Source of the DNA: GCA-2720975 sp964469565
Lineage (GTDB): Bacteria; Planctomycetota; UBA1135; GCA-002686595
Direction: 5' to 3'
Assembly (NCBI GenBank): GCA_964469565.1
Contig: CAYXZD010000011.1
Location: 69,766 to 133,765 of the forward strand
Length of the DNA: 64,000 nt
Of this stretch, positions 18,049 to 25,873 are shown piece after piece. The translations under genes were made by a program, and so were the position numbers. The notes beneath the pieces are model-generated. The model saw only the letters and a list, made by a program, of their open reading frames with translations. It had not been told where the DNA came from and searched no databases. The first letter of the stretch is position 1. Every line of letters begins with the position of its first letter.

Positions 18049-18870
18049 ATGACCTCCGTTTCCGCAGACTTCCCCGCTGATATTCCCAATCAACCTGAAC
18101 TGGTTTCCATGCGCCGTGATGGCGACCTTGTTTGGCTGACCCTCGAGCGGCCCGAGGTCATGAACTGCCTTTCTTTTCCCACCCTGCGCCGATTCCGGCT
18201 GCTCTTGGAAGAACTGGCCCAGGATCTCAGCGTGCGCTGTGTATTGATCACCGGAAGCGGTGAGCGCGCATTCTGTGCAGGGGCTGACCTCAAGGAACGG
18301 CGTGGAATGGATCCCGAGCGCGTGCCTCACTTTGTCCGCAACATTCGGGCCCTGATGGATGATGTCGAGGCACTTCCCCAGCCGACTGTCGCAGTCGTGG
18401 GTGGCTTTGCGTTCGGCGGGGGGACCGAACTCCTACTCGCCTGTGATCTACGCGTCGCTGCGCCCCACGCCCAGTTTGGATTGACCGAGACCACCCTAGC
18501 GATCATCCCTGGAGCGGGCGGAACCCAGCGCCTGCCGAGACTCGTCGGCCGCTCAAGGGCGAAGGACCTGATTCTGACCGGCCGCCGAGTCTCCGCCGAG
18601 GAAGCCGAGCAAATGGGGCTCGTGAATCGGCTCGCTCCAGAGGGACAACTCGAGGCCTGTGCTCTCGAACTTGCTCAATCCATAGCAAACAATGGACCTG
18701 TGGCGGTGCGGGCAGCCAAGGCTGCTATTGACAAGGGCTGCGAGGGCCCGATTTCCGAGGGTTTGGACATTGAGGCCGAGTGCTACGAACGGGTGTTGCC
18801 CACCCAAGATCGGCTGGAGGCTCTCGCTGCATTCGCTGAAAAGCGCAAACCCAACTACGAAGGGAAGTGA
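18049..18870 (+). CDS. Enoyl-CoA hydratase/isomerase (crotonase family)
   Basis: 273 residues with a complete crotonase fold. The oxyanion-hole motif is AFCAGADLKE, the central segment FAFGGGTELLLACDLR is the second family signature, and FGLTETTLAIIPGAGGTQRLPRLVG carries both catalytic-type acidic residues. It most resembles methylglutaconyl-CoA hydratase or short-chain enoyl-CoA hydratases used in fatty-acid or leucine breakdown, but the substrate cannot be fixed from sequence. The ATG at 18049 has no SD and follows a C-rich leader. Immediately after its stop come five 9-bp tandem repeats. Confidence 0.93.
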   Translation: MTSVSADFPADIPNQPELVSMRRDGDLVWLTLERPEVMNCLSFPTLRRFRLLLEELAQDLSVRCVLITGSGERAFCAGADLKERRGMDPERVPHFVRNIRALMDDVEALPQPTVAVVGGFAFGGGTELLLACDLRVAAPHAQFGLTETTLAIIPGAGGTQRLPRLVGRSRAKDLILTGRRVSAEEAEQMGLVNRLAPEGQLEACALELAQSIANNGPVAVRAAKAAIDKGCEGPISEGLDIEAECYERVLPTQDRLEALAAFAEKRKPNYEGK

Positions 18871-18878
18871 GCCAGCCA

Positions 18879-18923
18879 CCGGCGCAACCGGCGCAACCGG
18901 TGCGACCGGTACGACCGGTACGA
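18879..18923. repeat. Five tandem 9-bp repeats (CCGGYRCRA)
   Basis: Units CCGGCGCAA, CCGGCGCAA, CCGGTGCGA, CCGGTACGA, CCGGTACGA run without gaps from nine bases after the enoyl-CoA hydratase stop. The degenerate third positions, ordered from one end, suggest stepwise duplication. The frame reading ATG-ATG-TTG-type (Ala-Thr-Gly) triplets is open, so a coding origin cannot be ruled out. Confidence 0.75.
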
Positions 18924-19030
18924 CTGCGTGACCCCATGCCTCGCTGTGGGGCATTTCAGGGTGTGGAGGATCGCTCGAGACCCGCAAGAAGGTCTTTCGT
19001 GCTTACACTGAGGAACCTAGGGACCCCTTC

Positions 19031-21544
19031 GTGTCCCGCACGGCCATGCTTTCCCTAAGCCCTATCCTGAAACTGAGTCTGTTCGGTGTCTGCGCCTCTG
19101 CGGCCTTCACTCAGAGTGTGGACGTGGTGGAGGAGCGCTTCACAACCGAAGGGATCGGAGGTTTCCTGGGGACGCTAGCGGATGGGGACGGTTGGGGACA
19201 TAGCGTGGCTGCCCTCGGGGATCTCAATGGAGATGGAGTGGAAGACCTTGCCGTGGGCTCTCCCCTCCGGGATGGTGGTGGGGTGGACCGCGGTTCGGTG
19301 TGGGTGCTCTTCATGCAGTCAGACGGCCAAGTGGCCAGCTATCAGGAGATTGGGGACGGGATCGGTGGGCTGCCACTGACCCTCGCAGATGGGGACCGCT
19401 TCGGCCATGCGCTCGCAAGTTTGCCCGACCTCAATGGTGATGGTCGCAAGGAGCTTTGTGTGAGTGTCTCAGGCAGTTCCAACGGGGGCGTCGGGTGGCC
19501 GGCGGGGACCGGCACAGAGCTGGGGATGGGGCTGCCCGCGGGATTCGAGCCATCGGGCTGTTCGTGGCATGCGGGCTTGAAGAGAATTGTTGTCGTGAGC
19601 GACAAGGGGGATGTGGCTCTCATGCGCCAGAATGGAAATGTCCAAGCGGTTTTCAGCGTAGGCGGGGACCTAGAAGGTGTGGTCGTCCCGGATCCGGCCG
19701 ATTCAATCTGTTGGCTGGGCCTTGAAGACCCCGACCGTGTTTTGGAGTTTGACCTGAACACCGGGCAACTCACGGGCTTGAGCTGGGACCTGACGCCGTG
19801 GATGCAAGGCCCTTCGAGTAAGGGACTGGAGAGCTTGGCTTGCGTGCAGGGCGTGTGCTACGCGGGATTGCAGGAGACCGGGCAGATCTTCACTTTTGAT
19901 TTGCAGCCGGGTGGCTTTGTGCAGCACTTGGGGACCATCGCTCCACCCCTCGGCCAAGCGGATCTCTCGGGCCTGCACTACGAGACGAGCACGGACATCC
20001 TCTACGCAATATACGATCCTAGCGACCTTCTCTTGGAACTCACTCCAACCGGTGAGGTGTTGCGGGCCTTCCCTGCCCCGTCGGACCAACAGGAGGGTAT
20101 CACTCTGATTCCGGGTTGCCCCGGGCCCCTGTCGCGCATGATCATTGCTGACGATGCAGGGCTGGTGCCGGCCTACGCGAACTACCCTACCCCCTGTGAT
20201 GGTTCGCGCCTGTTGCGCGGCCGCGGAGGGGTGGCCATCTTGGATCTCTCACCGAGCGGGTGGGTCAATGGCATGGCCTGGATCACTTCGGGGACTGGCG
20301 GCTTCAGTGGCAGCCTCGACGCAGGCGATTTTTTTGGGTCGGCGCTGGCGGGATTGGGTGATCTGGACGGTGATGGAACCTATGAACTGGCTGTGGGCGC
20401 CGCCCACGACGACGATGGCGGCGCGCTAGCGTTCTCCCAGCGGGGGGCGGCCTACATTCTCTCCCTCGACAGCAGCTTCAGCGTGACCGCCTGGTCCAAG
20501 GTGAGCGCCACGTCTGGCGGATTCGGTGGGGTGCTCTTGGATGGTGATGGATTTGGATCGAGCCTCGCTCCCCTAGGGGATGTGGATGGAGACGGGGAGG
20601 TCGACCTTGCTGTCGGCAGTCCATTCAGTGATGCCGGCGGAAAGAACAGCGGCTCGTTTTGGACCTGCATGCTCGATGGCTCGGGGACCGTGCTTGGACA
20701 GGTTGAGGTGACTGCTCAGGACCTGGGCCTAGGCACTGGAGGCGCATTGGGGACGGCACTTTCTCCTGCTCCTGGGGCCCTAACTTCCGGGCTTCCTGGA
20801 CTCTTGAGCTCCTCACCCGGCGGAGGGGCCACAGGTGAGGGTGCACTCCACACGCTCGTCCTCGCTCCAGACGGGACGGTCAAGGAAAGCTACTCACTGG
20901 ATGGGAGTAGCGGCGGGTGGCAAGGACCCTTGGCCCCGGGGGACCGTGTGGGCACGGCGCTCAGCCCTGCGGTGGATGTGGATGGCGACGGCCTCATGGA
21001 GTTTCTGGTGGGGGCTCCCGGTTCTGACGCAGCGGGGGATGAAACAGGCGGGCTGTGGTCCTTGGAACTGAAGCGCACTCTCGGAGTCTCTTCCTGTTTT
21101 GCCGACTCCAACTGCCCCTGCGGGAATGTGGGGAGCGCAAACGCAGGCTGTACCAACTCCACCGGCCTCGGCGGGCTCCTTGGAGCCTTGGGTACGGCTT
21201 CGGTGGGCGATGACGACCTGACTCTTGTGGCGAGCTCTCTACCCGTGGGGCAATTCGGCATCCTGTTCATGGGGGATGTGCTCTCCAGCCCTATCCCCAT
21301 GGCGGATGGCCTGCGCTGTGCCGGGGGGAAGCTCTATCGGTTCCCCGCTCGCATGTCGGATGCCGCGGGCCAGTTGACCGAGGGGCCAGGGGTTGTGGGC
21401 TGGACCCAAGCCAACCTCAAGAAAGATGGGCGCATACTTGCTGGCTCCACTTGGAGTTTTCAGTGCTGGCATAGGGACCTCGCCGGTCCCTGCGGCACGG
21501 GCTCCAATGTCACGAGCGCACTCTCGATTACTTTCCTTCCGTAG
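19031..21544 (+). CDS. Secreted FG-GAP repeat protein with inserted propeller segment and unnamed C-terminal domain
   Basis: 837 residues with a signal peptide ending near residue 30. FG-GAP/integrin-alpha blades with calcium-binding D-N-G-D-G or D-V-D-G-D-G loops occur near 60-120, 130-150, 400-500 and 520-560. Between the second and third blades (about 150-390) lies a different, propeller-like segment with LEGVVVPDP, GLESLACVQGVCYAG and QEGITLIPG, the style of SdiA-regulated-like domains. The last roughly 150 residues (Cys-rich start, DLTLVASSLPVGQFG, then STWSFQCWHRD) match the C-terminus of another secreted FG-GAP protein in this window. The start is a GTG at 19031. It is probably exported and cell-associated; its function is unknown. 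Confidence 0.8.
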   Translation: MSRTAMLSLSPILKLSLFGVCASAAFTQSVDVVEERFTTEGIGGFLGTLADGDGWGHSVAALGDLNGDGVEDLAVGSPLRDGGGVDRGSVWVLFMQSDGQVASYQEIGDGIGGLPLTLADGDRFGHALASLPDLNGDGRKELCVSVSGSSNGGVGWPAGTGTELGMGLPAGFEPSGCSWHAGLKRIVVVSDKGDVALMRQNGNVQAVFSVGGDLEGVVVPDPADSICWLGLEDPDRVLEFDLNTGQLTGLSWDLTPWMQGPSSKGLESLACVQGVCYAGLQETGQIFTFDLQPGGFVQHLGTIAPPLGQADLSGLHYETSTDILYAIYDPSDLLLELTPTGEVLRAFPAPSDQQEGITLIPGCPGPLSRMIIADDAGLVPAYANYPTPCDGSRLLRGRGGVAILDLSPSGWVNGMAWITSGTGGFSGSLDAGDFFGSALAGLGDLDGDGTYELAVGAAHDDDGGALAFSQRGAAYILSLDSSFSVTAWSKVSATSGGFGGVLLDGDGFGSSLAPLGDVDGDGEVDLAVGSPFSDAGGKNSGSFWTCMLDGSGTVLGQVEVTAQDLGLGTGGALGTALSPAPGALTSGLPGLLSSSPGGGATGEGALHTLVLAPDGTVKESYSLDGSSGGWQGPLAPGDRVGTALSPAVDVDGDGLMEFLVGAPGSDAAGDETGGLWSLELKRTLGVSSCFADSNCPCGNVGSANAGCTNSTGLGGLLGALGTASVGDDDLTLVASSLPVGQFGILFMGDVLSSPIPMADGLRCAGGKLYRFPARMSDAAGQLTEGPGVVGWTQANLKKDGRILAGSTWSFQCWHRDLAGPCGTGSNVTSALSITFLP

Positions 21545-22952
21545 GAATCTGGACCGTCAGGTGGCCGGTCCAGCTATGCCCCGAGAGGGGGTCCGTACCC
21601 GAGAGGATCCAGTGGGTGGGGGCGTGGGCGGGCCCGACCGAACGCAAGCTCGTGCAGGGGACCGGAGTCTGGACGGAACCGATCTGCTGGGGAGGGGCGT
21701 TATCGGATTGGGCGATGAGGCGCACCAGCCTACGCTCGGGTAGGTTGAGGAGGCATAGGCTCCCATGGGGACTGGTGCGCCACAGTAGGATCTGGGCTGA
21801 ACTCTTGTCGTGGGCGAGGTCGAGAGGAAACAGTGCGATTCTCTCTGGGGGGGAGGCTTTTTGAGGGGCCGTCTGGTCTGGGATCCTGGGTGGACTACCG
21901 TGCCAAGTCAGAGCCCGTCCGGTGGGCCCTTGTTCAAGCACGACTTCCAATGGCCTCGGACCCTTAGACGATTCTTCAGGGGCGGTTCGCGCCCAGCACA
22001 CGGCCTGGGACCCTGGGGCTAGGGTGGCTGTTGTAGGTCGTTGTGGAGGAGTGGGTGAAGGAACTTGTTCACCCCGGCGGGCGACCCACCCGAGGTGGTT
22101 CTGGCGGCTGGGAAACTGGGTCAGTGGGACATGCCAGATGCCTCCACCGTCTTGCGTGAGGAAGAGGGCACCGAAGGGCCCAACTGCCAGGCCTTCCAAG
22201 TCTTCGCTGCCTGCAGGCCAGGGTGTGTGGGCAAGGGGCTCGCCGGATAGGTCGAGCCAACACAGAGTTTGGCTGTCGTCAAGGATGGCGAGGACCCCGG
22301 CGAGTGCGGGGAAGGTCAATAGGCCGCGTGCCTCGTCCTCTAAGTCGATTTCCTCCAGCTTCTGGAGTGTTTGGGGGACCCTAGATTCTGTGGGGGCATC
22401 GACAACATAGATGCGCTCCCTCCCCTGGTGCCCGAGCCAGAGAGTGTGCCGTCCCCCGGGTTGAGTCACCCAGGCCAGACCTTCGTATCCCTGTCCCCCC
22501 CGAGGGAGCTTGGGGTCTAGGGTGTAGTGCACAATGTCCTGGCTAGGGCCGTGAAGGCGGCGCAATTCGCTAGCGTCTTCCAAGAGAATGAGCAGGTCGC
22601 CATTGGGAGCGGAACACAGCCCCTCAAGGTCACCCTCCAGGGGGGTCCTGGGCCAACCCTGACTGGGCGCAGGTCCGACGAGGGTCTTGATGTGGACCAT
22701 GAAACCATCATCATCGAGACCGAGGAAGGTGCCCGTGGGTAACGGGTGGAGGGCGCTGAGTTTGTCGGTGACGTTGTCGAGAAGCCTCGCCTGGGACCAG
22801 TTCCAGCGATCAAGGATGGATGCGGGAGGGTTCTTGGAGGCTACTCGAGCGCTAGCGTCTGGTTCTTGGGCGCGTGCGGGTTGAGAGAGGATGAGGGCGG
22901 CGACGATGGCAGGTCTCCATCTACCCCAAACATGCTGGGGAGCCGCTTTCAT
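21528..22952 (-). CDS. Secreted propeller-like protein (SdiA-regulated/esterase-like style)
   Basis: 474 residues with an N-terminal signal sequence (APAIVAALILSQPARAQ-like hydrophobic core, cleavage expected after ARA). The body shows repeated (E)GL(A/C) beta-propeller turns: LEGLCSAPNGDLLILLEDAS, YEGLAWV and LEGLAVGPFGALF. These are typical of SdiA-regulated or phytase-like propellers, and they echo the segment inserted in the convergent FG-GAP protein. No catalytic residues are identifiable. It overlaps that convergent gene by 17 bases at its 3' end, and its ATG overlaps the stop of the upstream YkgJ-type gene as ATGA. The two leftward genes are therefore probably one transcript. Confidence 0.65.
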   Translation of the reverse strand: MKAAPQHVWGRWRPAIVAALILSQPARAQEPDASARVASKNPPASILDRWNWSQARLLDNVTDKLSALHPLPTGTFLGLDDDGFMVHIKTLVGPAPSQGWPRTPLEGDLEGLCSAPNGDLLILLEDASELRRLHGPSQDIVHYTLDPKLPRGGQGYEGLAWVTQPGGRHTLWLGHQGRERIYVVDAPTESRVPQTLQKLEEIDLEDEARGLLTFPALAGVLAILDDSQTLCWLDLSGEPLAHTPWPAGSEDLEGLAVGPFGALFLTQDGGGIWHVPLTQFPSRQNHLGWVARRGEQVPSPTPPQRPTTATLAPGSQAVCWARTAPEESSKGPRPLEVVLEQGPTGRALTWHGSPPRIPDQTAPQKASPPERIALFPLDLAHDKSSAQILLWRTSPHGSLCLLNLPERRLVRLIAQSDNAPPQQIGSVQTPVPCTSLRSVGPAHAPTHWILSGTDPLSGHSWTGHLTVQIPTEGK

Positions 22953-23485
22953 TCTTCCTCCGACTGGGGCGGTGGGAACGGGGTTTGGGAGTGGCCTACC
23001 TGTGCACTCGCGGGCAGGACATCGATCCGCTCCTCATACCAGTCTTCAGTGCAGTTGGCGATGTGTTGGATGCGTTCAGGGCTGTACAGGATACCGCAAC
23101 CGGCTCCAGCACAGACGGACTGAACGATGCCCTCCCAAGCCTCCTGACTAGCAATGTTCTCACGCCAAAACGGCCAGGTTCGGCACTGGACGGGGCGAGC
23201 GGAATACACTTCACACTGGCCACCCTCCCCTTGAAAGACGCAGCTAGAGCCTTCGACCGTGAGCAGGGTCCATCCATTCTCCTGATGGGTGTATTTGCGC
23301 TGGAAGGTGCGGGGGGTCATCTCGAGGGCGCCCGCTAGGGCCTCCACTTCAGCTGGAAGCAGGTACACGTACGCATGGTCCCCGTGGTTGCTGCAGCAGC
23401 GCCCACTGCGGGTACATCCGAATCGCAGGCCCGCCTGGTACCAGGGTGAGTCGCAGCGGGAATCGTCGGAATCCTTGGAGCTCAT
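22949..23485 (-). CDS. YkgJ-family cysteine cluster protein
   Basis: 178 residues with the YkgJ/UPF0153 CxxxxxxxCC pattern: CTRSGRCCSN near residue 25, then C-V-F and C-E-V-Y, ending with RPVQCRTWPFW and a further Cys pair (GAGCG). These proteins bind a metal or an Fe-S cluster through the cysteines and are of uncertain function. It is the first gene of a leftward pair with the secreted propeller protein. A 7-9-7 base inverted repeat (GTGAGTT...AACTCAC) lies 23-45 bases before its start, in the region it shares with the divergent sigma54 activator. Confidence 0.85.
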   Translation of the reverse strand: MSSKDSDDSRCDSPWYQAGLRFGCTRSGRCCSNHGDHAYVYLLPAEVEALAGALEMTPRTFQRKYTHQENGWTLLTVEGSSCVFQGEGGQCEVYSARPVQCRTWPFWRENIASQEAWEGIVQSVCAGAGCGILYSPERIQHIANCTEDWYEERIDVLPASAQVGHSQTPFPPPQSEEE

Positions 23486-23507
23486 GGGTGTAACTCTAGT
23501 AATGGAA

Positions 23508-23530
23508 GTGAGTTACCGTCAAGAACTCAC
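23508..23530. promoter_or_regulatory. Perfect dyad GTGAGTT-N9-AACTCAC, candidate operator
   Basis: A perfect 7-base inverted repeat with a 9-base spacer lies 23 bases from the YkgJ start, in the 189-base divergent region with the FHA-GAF-sigma54 activator. The geometry fits a dimeric repressor or activator site; the binding protein is unknown. Confidence 0.4.
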
Positions 23531-23674
23531 GCCAGCACCCCGCTCGAGGGTGATGACTGTGCGGTTACTAGGCAGTTGTGGGGTGGTATTGTTTTGTAGG
23601 TGTGCGATTTTGAACGTGCGGGGGGCCGCACCGGCTGAATCGTGCGCCTTGCCCCTGCCTCCTGCCCCTTGCCC

Positions 23675-25675
23675 ATGAAACTCACCATTATTGAGGACGG
23701 CGTCCGATCGGACTTGCACCTCGATCAACCGGTCATTCGCATAGGCCGTTCCCTCGACAATGACGTGCGCGTGAGTAGTACGCGCGTATCCCGGCATCAC
23801 GCTCGTATTGAGTTCCAAGCGGGCGTCCCTTGGATTGAGGATCTGAAGAGTGCCAATGGTATCAGTGTCAATGGCTGCACTCTGGAGAAGGGCCCCCTTG
23901 TGCAGGGTGATCAGATCTCGATCGGTGGCGGTGTCACCCTTGAGGTCGGAGGGGAATCTGAAGAAGGGGTGGGCATGCGCACCTTGACTGGAGAGTCCGA
24001 GACGGAGAGTAAGAACCTGCGGATTTTTGCGGGGGTGATGGGGGAATTGAGTCGAACCAGCGAACTCAAACCACTGTTGCGACTCATCGTCGATTCAGCC
24101 ATCGAACTCGTCGGTGGCGAGCGCGGGTTCATCTTGTTGCGCGAAGGATTTGCAACGGGGCAATCGGGGGCGTTGCATGCGCAGTCCTCCGACCAGGTCA
24201 GCGACCTGAGTGTCAGTGTCGCCCGTAGTTTTGACCATACCGATGTTCCAGTACCCCGCACACGCCTATCCATGGGCATCGCCGGTCGAGTCATCACGCA
24301 GGGGCAGTCCATTCTGTCGGTCGATGCCTGCAAGGACGAGCGATTCGATGCTATGGCGAGTGTCGAGGACCTGCGCTTGCGGTCGATTCTCTGCCTGCCC
24401 ATTTTAGCTGAGGGAGCCTCGCAGCGTGAGGTGCAAGGCGTGCTGTATGTGGATAACCGCATGCAGCAAGGAGCCTTCGGACAGAGGGACCTTGAGTTGC
24501 TTGAGCTTCTAGCGGAGCAGGTTTGCGTGGCACTGCACCGGGCGAGCCTCGTGCGTGCGTTGCAGGAGCGGAATCATCATCTTGACCTGTCTCGACAGCA
24601 GATCGAGCGGCTGAACGATGAGCTGGGCAGGAAGGTGCGTGATCGAGAGGGTGAGTTGGCCGTCGTGCGTGAGGAATTGGTACGGGCACGGGGGCGCTAC
24701 GATTACAACCAGATCGTGGGGGCCTCCGATGCGATGAGCGCTGTTTTCAAGCAGGTGGACCGCATCATTGAATCGGATCTGCCTGTGTTGATCGAAGGTG
24801 CGAGTGGCACCGGCAAAGAACTCTTCGCCCATGCCATTCATTACAACGGGAGTCGCAAAGACAAATCATTCGTGGCTGAAAACTGTGCGGCATTGCCGGA
24901 TACCTTGCTGGAGTCGGAGTTGTTCGGTCATGTGCGGGGGGCATTCACCGGAGCGTTTCACAGCAAACGGGGAATGCTTGAACAGGCAAATGGAGGCACT
25001 CTATTCCTCGATGAGATCGCGGACATGAGTCATGAGATGCAGAAGAAGCTCCTGCGAGTCCTGCAGGAGGGCACCTATCGGGCCGTGGGTTCCAATCGGG
25101 AGGTGAGTGTCAATGTGCGCGTCATTGCCGCATCGAACCGTGACCTCAAGTCTATGGTCAATGAGGGCACTTTCCGCGAAGACCTCTACTACCGCCTAGC
25201 GGTTTTGCATGTGGACTTGCCGCCGCTGTGCGAGCGAAGCGGAGACGTACACCTGTTGGCCGAGCACCTGCTGGCACGGGCCGCGCGGGAAGCGGGTCGC
25301 CGGGCCCCCAACTTGTCTCAGGAAGCGTTGGCTGCAATTGTCCAGTATCCGTGGCCGGGAAACGTGCGTGAACTTGAGAATGAAATGCGCCGTCTTGTCG
25401 TACTCGTTGAGGGTGATGTTCAGGTTTGTGATTTGAGTCCCAGTGTTTTGAAGGGACCCGCAGAGCCAGCGGCTGGTAATCCAATTCCCACGGAGGTGGG
25501 TTCGCTGGACGATGCTGTGGCCAGGGTGGAAAAGGCGACCATTCGCCAGGCCCTGCGGCAGTCCGGGGACAACAAGACGCACGCCGCCCTGGCCTTAGGA
25601 ATCAGTCGATACTCCTTGCAGCGCAAGATGGAGAAGCATGGAGTGCAATCCGGCCGGGAGGATCCCTATGCCTAG
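23675..25675 (+). CDS. FHA-GAF sigma54-dependent transcriptional activator
   Basis: 666 residues in four parts. An N-terminal FHA domain (IRIGRSLDNDVRV, SRHHARI), about residues 15-100, binds phosphothreonine. A GAF domain follows, about 130-290, then a coiled linker of 40-50 residues. The AAA+ sigma54-interaction domain, about 350-590, has Walker A GASGTGKE, an intact GAFTGA loop (HVRGAFTGAFHS) and Walker B FLDEI. A Fis-type HTH (NKTHAALALGISRYSLQRKM) closes the protein near 630-660. It would open promoters bound by sigma54 polymerase in response to a phosphoprotein and possibly a small ligand. The FHA domain and the nearby kinase 1.7 kb downstream suggest a phospho-signalling pair, by inference. 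I chose the ATG at 23675 (MKLTIIEDG) over an upstream GTG. Confidence 0.95.
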   Translation: MKLTIIEDGVRSDLHLDQPVIRIGRSLDNDVRVSSTRVSRHHARIEFQAGVPWIEDLKSANGISVNGCTLEKGPLVQGDQISIGGGVTLEVGGESEEGVGMRTLTGESETESKNLRIFAGVMGELSRTSELKPLLRLIVDSAIELVGGERGFILLREGFATGQSGALHAQSSDQVSDLSVSVARSFDHTDVPVPRTRLSMGIAGRVITQGQSILSVDACKDERFDAMASVEDLRLRSILCLPILAEGASQREVQGVLYVDNRMQQGAFGQRDLELLELLAEQVCVALHRASLVRALQERNHHLDLSRQQIERLNDELGRKVRDREGELAVVREELVRARGRYDYNQIVGASDAMSAVFKQVDRIIESDLPVLIEGASGTGKELFAHAIHYNGSRKDKSFVAENCAALPDTLLESELFGHVRGAFTGAFHSKRGMLEQANGGTLFLDEIADMSHEMQKKLLRVLQEGTYRAVGSNREVSVNVRVIAASNRDLKSMVNEGTFREDLYYRLAVLHVDLPPLCERSGDVHLLAEHLLARAAREAGRRAPNLSQEALAAIVQYPWPGNVRELENEMRRLVVLVEGDVQVCDLSPSVLKGPAEPAAGNPIPTEVGSLDDAVARVEKATIRQALRQSGDNKTHAALALGISRYSLQRKMEKHGVQSGREDPYA

Positions 25676-25873
25676 GCGACAACGTTTTGCAGGTGAACCC
25701 CGCCGGGATCGACAGACTTGCGAGTCCCTGCCAGTGGGGGGACAGTTGGTCCTGCCTTGTATCTGTGGCCGAAGTAGTGTTGGGTTGATTGGGCCTGCAT
25801 GGGCTTCTACTCCTGATCGAATGACGAAATGTTGACCCAGACTTCCTGCTCTCCTGTATGTGTAAGGCGTGCC

